Notes under the pieces: model-generated
Seen by the model: only the letters and a program-made list of their open reading frames with translations
Database searches by the model: none
Told to the model about the DNA's origin: nothing
Made by a program: the position numbers and the translations under genes
Part shown: in pieces, positions 38,925 to 43,592 of the stretch
Position numbering within the stretch: position 1 is the first letter of the stretch
Layout: each line of letters starts with the position of its first letter
Assembly (NCBI GenBank): GCA_005881825.1
Contig: VBEO01000135.1
Location: 1-43,592 of the forward strand
Length of the DNA: 43,592 bases
DNA from: Chloroflexota bacterium
GTDB taxonomy: Bacteria > Chloroflexota > Dormibacteria > Dormibacterales > Dormibacteraceae
Direction of reading: 5' to 3'

Positions 38925-41032
38925 TGGACCCGGCCCAGCTCGTTCTCGACAGCCTCTCCGACGCGGTGGTGGTCGCATCGGGGGAGGGCCTGGTGAGCGG
39001 CTGGCTGGGCGGAGCCGAGCCGCTGCTCGGCTATAGCGCCGAGGAGGCGATCGGGCGGCCGGTGAGCTTCCTGTTCGCGCGCAGCCCCGAACGCGACCTC
39101 GAAGAGCTGGCCAGCCTGGGTGGCGCGCCCGGCATCGACATCCTGACCCGCGTCCGCCACCGGTCAGGGCGCGAGTTCCCGGCCGCCATCTCGGTGCGGC
39201 CGATGACCGGCGGCGCGGGCACGGTGGCCCTGTTCCGGCCGATGGGCCAGCGCCGGGCCGATCCGGAGTGGGACCGGGTCCTCGGTCGGCTGCTCCGAGA
39301 GCTGATCGAGCTGGCCGGCGCCGACCGGGCGGTCCTCGACCGGACCGACGCCCTGGCCCGGGTCCTGGTCGAGCAGGGCCGCCGGATCGTGCCCGGCACG
39401 GAGTGCCTGATGAGCCTGGTCCCCCACGACCTCCAGGACTCTTTCCAGATCATCGCCGGCGCCGGCCCCTGGGCCGAGGGTCTGGTGGGCGGTCAGTGGC
39501 CGCGGGCGGGAACGATCGCCGGCCAATCCATGGACCGGCGGCGGCCGATCGAGACGGTGCGCTTGATCGAGCGCTCGGCGCTGCGCACGCGCCTGGAGGC
39601 GGGCGGCATCCACACCGGCCGGCTGATCCCGCTGCTCACCCGGGAGCCGCTGCCGGACGGGCGCTGGGCGCTGGGAGTGTTCGGCTTCTACCGCCGCGAG
39701 ATCGCCTACTTCACGCCCTACCAGCGGCGGCTGATGAACGAGTTCGTGCGCCTGGCCAGCCTCACCCTCCAGCGCACCGAGCTGATCGCGGCCACGGCCC
39801 GGGCCGCCGGGCGCCTGCAGGTGGGTGTGGAGGCCGCCTACGACCTTGCCAGCACCCTGGCCCCGGCGCAGGTGGCCCGGGCGCTGATCGACCGCGCGCT
39901 CGCCGCCAGCGGGGCCGACCGGGTGACGGCGTTGCGCCTGGACGGTGACCTGGTGACGGTCGTGGAATCCGTGGACCTGGGCGGCAACTCGCTCCCGGTC
40001 GGGCACCAATACCAGGTGGACGACTGGCGGGACAGCTCGCCCCAGCACCGGCCGCTGATCCGGCTGGCCCTGGAGACGGGCGAGTTCCAGCATGCGCCCG
40101 GGCACACCATCCGGGGCCTCCCCGAAGAGCTCGCCCGCCCCATCTCCGAGATCCGCCACACGCTGGTGCTCCCCCTGGGCACCGCCCGGCCGCCGGTGGC
40201 GCTGGTGTTCGGCCGGCGGGGGGAGATGCCCTTCACCGAGGAGGACCTGGCGAGCTTGCGCACGCTCGGGAACATGGCCGCGCTGGCCCTGCGCAACGCC
40301 TGGCTTTACGGCGAGGTCGAGGAAGCCGCGCGCGTCAAGACCGACTTCTTGAACCTGGCCGCCCACGAGCTGCGCACTCCGCTGACCGTCGTGCGCGGCT
40401 ACCTGTCGATGCTCCGGGAAGGCAGCTTCGGCCCGGTTCCCGAGCGCTGGGAGCCCGCGCTGCAAATCTTGATGGCCAAGAGCGACGAGCTCGGGCACCT
40501 GGTGGAGGACCTGCTCCTGGCCGCGCGCCTGGACACCGGTCAGGTGCCCAGCCTGGCGGCGCCGGTCGACCTCAACCAGCTGGTCGCCGCGGCTGTCGAC
40601 CGCGCCCGGCCCCGGGCGCGCAGCCTGGCTGTGGACCTGCGCTTCGAGGGCGCCCGGCGCCCGCTGGTGGTCTCCGGCGACCCCGCGCACCTCGCGCGCA
40701 TCCTGGATGCGCTGCTCAGCAACGCGCTCACCTTTGCCGGCGAGCAACGCTGGGCCCGCGCCCGGGTGCGTCCGGCCACGGGCGGGCTGGCCCGCGTGGA
40801 GGTCGAAGATCGCGGCCTGGGCGTGGCGCCCGCCGTCGCCGGGCACATCTTCGAGCGCTTCTACCGGGCTCGCCAGGAACCCGCCGAAGCCGGGACCGGC
40901 CTCGGTCTCTACATCGGCCGGCAGCTGGCCACGAGGATGGGCGCCGAGCTCAAGCTGGAGCGCTCGCAGCCGGGCGAGGGCAGCCTCTTCGTCCTTGCCA
41001 TGCCGGAAGTGGAGGCCAGGCCCAGTGATTGA
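38924..41032 (+). CDS. PAS/GAF sensor histidine kinase
   Basis: 702 residues, cytosolic (no TM). A PAS domain at about 5-110 (DSLSDAVVVASGEGLVSGW, AEEAIGRPVSFLF) is followed by two GAF-like regions (about 125-280 and 295-460), then HisKA with FLNLAAHELRTPLTVV (phospho-His near 481) and HATPase (HIFERFYRARQEP, GTGLGLYIGRQLA). It autophosphorylates and passes phosphate to a response regulator; none is encoded here. It overlaps its paralogue by 8 bases. Confidence 0.88.
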   Translation: MDPAQLVLDSLSDAVVVASGEGLVSGWLGGAEPLLGYSAEEAIGRPVSFLFARSPERDLEELASLGGAPGIDILTRVRHRSGREFPAAISVRPMTGGAGTVALFRPMGQRRADPEWDRVLGRLLRELIELAGADRAVLDRTDALARVLVEQGRRIVPGTECLMSLVPHDLQDSFQIIAGAGPWAEGLVGGQWPRAGTIAGQSMDRRRPIETVRLIERSALRTRLEAGGIHTGRLIPLLTREPLPDGRWALGVFGFYRREIAYFTPYQRRLMNEFVRLASLTLQRTELIAATARAAGRLQVGVEAAYDLASTLAPAQVARALIDRALAASGADRVTALRLDGDLVTVVESVDLGGNSLPVGHQYQVDDWRDSSPQHRPLIRLALETGEFQHAPGHTIRGLPEELARPISEIRHTLVLPLGTARPPVALVFGRRGEMPFTEEDLASLRTLGNMAALALRNAWLYGEVEEAARVKTDFLNLAAHELRTPLTVVRGYLSMLREGSFGPVPERWEPALQILMAKSDELGHLVEDLLLAARLDTGQVPSLAAPVDLNQLVAAAVDRARPRARSLAVDLRFEGARRPLVVSGDPAHLARILDALLSNALTFAGEQRWARARVRPATGGLARVEVEDRGLGVAPAVAGHIFERFYRARQEPAEAGTGLGLYIGRQLATRMGAELKLERSQPGEGSLFVLAMPEVEARPSD

Positions 41033-43049
41033 GCTGGATGCCGTTGCCGAAGCGCTGGCGGACGGGGCGGCGCTGATCGGTTCCGACGGGGTGATCCGCT
41101 GGAGCAGCGCCCGCCTGGGCAGCCTGGCCGGCCGCCGCGTGGAGACCATCTGGCCCGGGCTGGACCTGCGCGAGGGCGAGCAGCGCGTGACCCTGCGCGG
41201 CGACCTACCGGCAAGCCTCACGCTGCGGCGGGCGGGGGGCGGCTGGGCGCTGGTGGCGCGCGAGCTGGCGGCCTGGGAGGGCGAGCCGCGCGCCCGGCCG
41301 GGCGCCCGGCAGCCGGACGTCGACCGGGTGCTGGGCACCATCTTCCGGAACGCGCTGCGCGCCTCCGGCGACGAGCTGGAGACCGAGGAGAGGCTGCACG
41401 AGGTGGCGCGCGTGCTGGCCGCCGAGGGCGGCCGGCTGATCCGCGACGCCGACTGCGTGATCGCGCTGGTCGAGTCCGGGCGCCCGGGGGTGATCCACGT
41501 CGCCGGCGCCGCCGGGCCCTGGGCCTCGACCCTGCTCGGCCGCCACCTGCCGCTGGCCGGCAGCTTCGTCCAGCGTTCGATGGCAGCCCAGCGCGCGATC
41601 GAAACCACGCACGCCCAGGAGGAGACCGTCAACCGCGACCTCCTGGTCGGCGGTGACATCCGAAGCATGCGCCTGGTGCCGGTGATCGCCTCCCAGAGGC
41701 TGCCCGACGGGCGCACCGCCCTGGGCACGATCGGCTTCTACAGCCGGAGCGCAAGGCCTTTCACACCGCGCCAGCGGACACTGATCGACGGCTTCGCCAG
41801 CCTGGTCGGCCTGTCGCTGCAGCGGGCGGCGCTCCTGCACGCCGTGCGCCAGACCGCGCGCCGCCTGGAGGCGGCGATCCAGCTGGCCGCGGACATCTCG
41901 GCCACCCTCGACGAGCGGGAGGTCGTGCGCCGGATGCTCGACCGGCTGCTGGAGACGGTGGCGGCGGAGCGCGCGGCGCTCATGCGCATCGACGGCGAGG
42001 AGACCGTGGTCGAGGACTCGCGCGACGTGCTGGGGCTCCCCGACGTGATCGGGTTCCGGCAGCCCGTCGCCATGCAGCCGTTGATGACAGAGGCGTTGGC
42101 GGGCCAGCGGCCGGTGGTCGGCGGCGCCTACGACCGCAGCATCCTGCCGCCCCAGCTGCAGCGGGCGCTCTCCGGCGTCCGCCACACGCTGACAGTGCCA
42201 TTGGTGCTGGGCGGCCAGGTGATCGCCGTCGTCGTGCTGAGCCGGCGCCGGGACGTCGTGTTCGGCGAGGACGAGGTGGCGACAGTGCAGCTGGTCGGCA
42301 ACCTGGCCGCGCTTGCGCTGCGCAACAGCTGGCTCTATGCGGAGGCGCGGGCCGCGTCTCGGATCAAGAGTGACTTCCTGAACATGGCCGCACACGAGCT
42401 GCGCACGCCGCTGACCGTGGTCACCGGCTACATGTCGCTCCTGCGAGAGGGCAGCTTCGGGCCGGCGCCCCCCGACTGGCGGCATCCGGTGGAGACGCTG
42501 GATGCCAAGGCCGCCGAGCTGGCGCGGCTGGTCGAGGACCTGCTGCTGGCGGCCAGGCTCGACACCGGCGGGCTGCCGGTGCACAGGGAAAGGCTGGACC
42601 TGGCGGCCGCGGCGCGGGCGGCGGTGGCGAGGGCCCAGGCTCGTGCCGCGCTGCTCGGCGCCGACCTGGCTTTCGAGGGCGCGGCCGAGCTGCCGGTCGA
42701 GGCCGACCATGACTACCTGGATCGCATCCTCGACAACCTGATCAACAACGCCCTCACCTACAGCCGGGGCACCGCCTGGGTGCGGGTGCGGGTCGTCGAG
42801 CGGCCGGACGGCCCGGCGGTCGAGGTCGAGGACCGCGGCCGGGGCATCCCGGCGGCGCAGGCGGACCACATCTTCGAGCGCTTCTACCGCATCGACCAGG
42901 CCGGCTCGCCGCAGCAGCCGGGCACCGGTTTGGGTCTCTACATCAGCCGCGAGCTGGCGCTGCGCCAGGAGGCGCGGCTCTGGCTCGACTGGTCGCAGCC
43001 GGGGGAGGGCACACGCTTCGTGCTCGGGTTCCCGGAGGCCTCGTCCTGA
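41025..43049 (+). CDS. GAF sensor histidine kinase, tandem paralogue
   Basis: 674 residues. A short degenerate PAS-like head (VAEALADGAALIGSDGVIRWSS) precedes two GAF-like regions, then FLNMAAHELRTPLTVV with the phospho-His near 457, NLINNALTYSRG (N box), HIFERFYRID and GTGLGLYISRELA. It is clearly related to the preceding kinase throughout, so the pair arose by duplication. The GTG start lies 8 bases inside the preceding gene. They may form a heterodimer or hand phosphate to one unseen regulator. Confidence 0.88.
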   Translation: MIELDAVAEALADGAALIGSDGVIRWSSARLGSLAGRRVETIWPGLDLREGEQRVTLRGDLPASLTLRRAGGGWALVARELAAWEGEPRARPGARQPDVDRVLGTIFRNALRASGDELETEERLHEVARVLAAEGGRLIRDADCVIALVESGRPGVIHVAGAAGPWASTLLGRHLPLAGSFVQRSMAAQRAIETTHAQEETVNRDLLVGGDIRSMRLVPVIASQRLPDGRTALGTIGFYSRSARPFTPRQRTLIDGFASLVGLSLQRAALLHAVRQTARRLEAAIQLAADISATLDEREVVRRMLDRLLETVAAERAALMRIDGEETVVEDSRDVLGLPDVIGFRQPVAMQPLMTEALAGQRPVVGGAYDRSILPPQLQRALSGVRHTLTVPLVLGGQVIAVVVLSRRRDVVFGEDEVATVQLVGNLAALALRNSWLYAEARAASRIKSDFLNMAAHELRTPLTVVTGYMSLLREGSFGPAPPDWRHPVETLDAKAAELARLVEDLLLAARLDTGGLPVHRERLDLAAAARAAVARAQARAALLGADLAFEGAAELPVEADHDYLDRILDNLINNALTYSRGTAWVRVRVVERPDGPAVEVEDRGRGIPAAQADHIFERFYRIDQAGSPQQPGTGLGLYISRELALRQEARLWLDWSQPGEGTRFVLGFPEASS

Positions 43050-43592
43050 TGCGGGCGGTGGTCGCGGCGCGCCAGGGCGGACCCGAGGTGCTGGAGGTCC
43101 AGGAAATCCCTGAGCCGGTCCCCGTCGAGGGTCAGGTCCTGATCCGGGTCCAGAGCGCCGGCGTCAACTTCGCCGACACCCTCTCCACGCGCGGCCTGTA
43201 CGCGGCGTCGCCACCGCCGCCGTTCGTGCCCGGGCTGGAGGTGGCCGGAACCGAGGTGGAGAGCGGGCGGCCCGTGCTCGCCATCCTGGCCTCCGGCGGC
43301 TATGCCGAACTCGCCGCGGCTGATCCGCGGCTGGTGATGCCCGCGGAAGGTCTCGACCTGGCCGAGGCCGGTGGCTACCTGCTGGTGACGCTGACCGCCT
43401 ACTACGCCCTGGCCGAGGCCGTGCGCCTGCGGGCGGGCGAATCGGTGCTGGTCACCGCCGGCGCGGGCGGGCTGGGGACCACGGCCATCCAGGTGGCGCG
43501 GGCGCTCGGTGCGGGCCGGATCTGTGCGGTGGCCTCGACCGAGGCCAAGCGGCGGTACGCGCTCGAGCACGGCGCCGACGAGGCGATCGGCT
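43049..43592 (+). CDS. MDR-family quinone oxidoreductase, cut by the window edge
   Basis: 181 residues visible; the gene runs off the right edge. The ATG overlaps the kinase stop as TGATG. Translation gives MRAVVAARQGGPEVLEVQE, VLIRVQSAGVNFADTLSTRG, FVPGLEVAGTEV and the Rossmann motif VTAGAGGLGTTAIQVARALGA. This is the zinc-free NADPH:quinone reductase type. It closes a plus-strand operon that begins with the molybdenum hydroxylase. Confidence 0.88.
   Translation, partial: MRAVVAARQGGPEVLEVQEIPEPVPVEGQVLIRVQSAGVNFADTLSTRGLYAASPPPPFVPGLEVAGTEVESGRPVLAILASGGYAELAAADPRLVMPAEGLDLAEAGGYLLVTLTAYYALAEAVRLRAGESVLVTAGAGGLGTTAIQVARALGAGRICAVASTEAKRRYALEHGADEAIG

Noticed and set aside
1..43592. CRISPR arrays, tRNA or rRNA genes, insertion sequences, prophage
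   Set aside because: No regularly spaced repeats, no tRNA T-loop patterns, no rRNA-like stretches and no transposase or phage protein motifs were found.

Overview
The window is about 43.6 kb of very GC-rich bacterial chromosome. It is densely packed, with many 1 to 8 base gene overlaps (GTGA, ATGA, TGATG), many GTG and TTG starts, and few Shine-Dalgarno sequences. The mix (rifampicin phosphotransferase, DUF1206, LiaI/LiaF-like proteins, an EsaB/YukD-MinD fusion, PAS/GAF histidine kinases, an orphan molybdenum hydroxylase, a GCS2/ATP-grasp cluster) suits a soil-type high-GC Terrabacteria lineage such as Dormibacterota, Chloroflexota or a deep actinomycete. No rRNA, tRNA, phage, insertion sequence or CRISPR array was seen, so the lineage call is an inference.

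Layout. 1-2918 (minus): a trypsin-like serine protease split by a frameshift at its catalytic His, a Dph6-type ATP pyrophosphatase, and the start of an MDR oxidoreductase. 3035-8441: rifampicin phosphotransferase, divergent from a beta-lactamase-fold protein and a class V aminotransferase. 8391-12267: a small membrane protein, two MFS transporters, a VOC protein and a PNPOx-like protein. 12264-15159 (minus): a compact operon of DUF1801, two tandem TenA paralogues, two small membrane proteins and a DJ-1/PfpI protein. 15160-17271: a sparse region with a long hairpin, then a small protein and a diguanylate cyclase that share one repeat domain. 17282-23302 (minus): a one-TM protein with a kinase-like N-terminus, then the tail of an operon read in the order esterase, ATP-grasp, circularly permuted ATP-grasp, GCS2 amidoligase, PfkB kinase. 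23454-28557: a TreS-like GH13 enzyme, the YukD-MinD fusion, and kynureninase divergent from a MaoC-type dehydratase. 28764-33960: a lipoprotein, LiaI/LiaF-like envelope proteins, a 785-residue membrane protein, a cupin and DUF1206. 34038-36691 (minus): two PAP2 phosphatases and a broken glucose-6-phosphate dehydrogenase. 36690-43592 (plus): an orphan xanthine-dehydrogenase-type large subunit, two tandem histidine kinases and the start of a second MDR oxidoreductase, joined by overlaps.

The most novel item is the diguanylate cyclase at 15898-17271. Its N-terminal half is four copies of a helical unit at an exact 61-residue period, and the small gene just upstream encodes one free-standing copy. 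Next are the predicted amidoligase operon (18378-23302), the orphan YukD-MinD fusion, and a paired palindromic intergenic repeat found at two places 10.6 kb apart. Several genes carry lesions: the protease frameshift, and a glucose-6-phosphate dehydrogenase that is split and lacks about 30 conserved residues.
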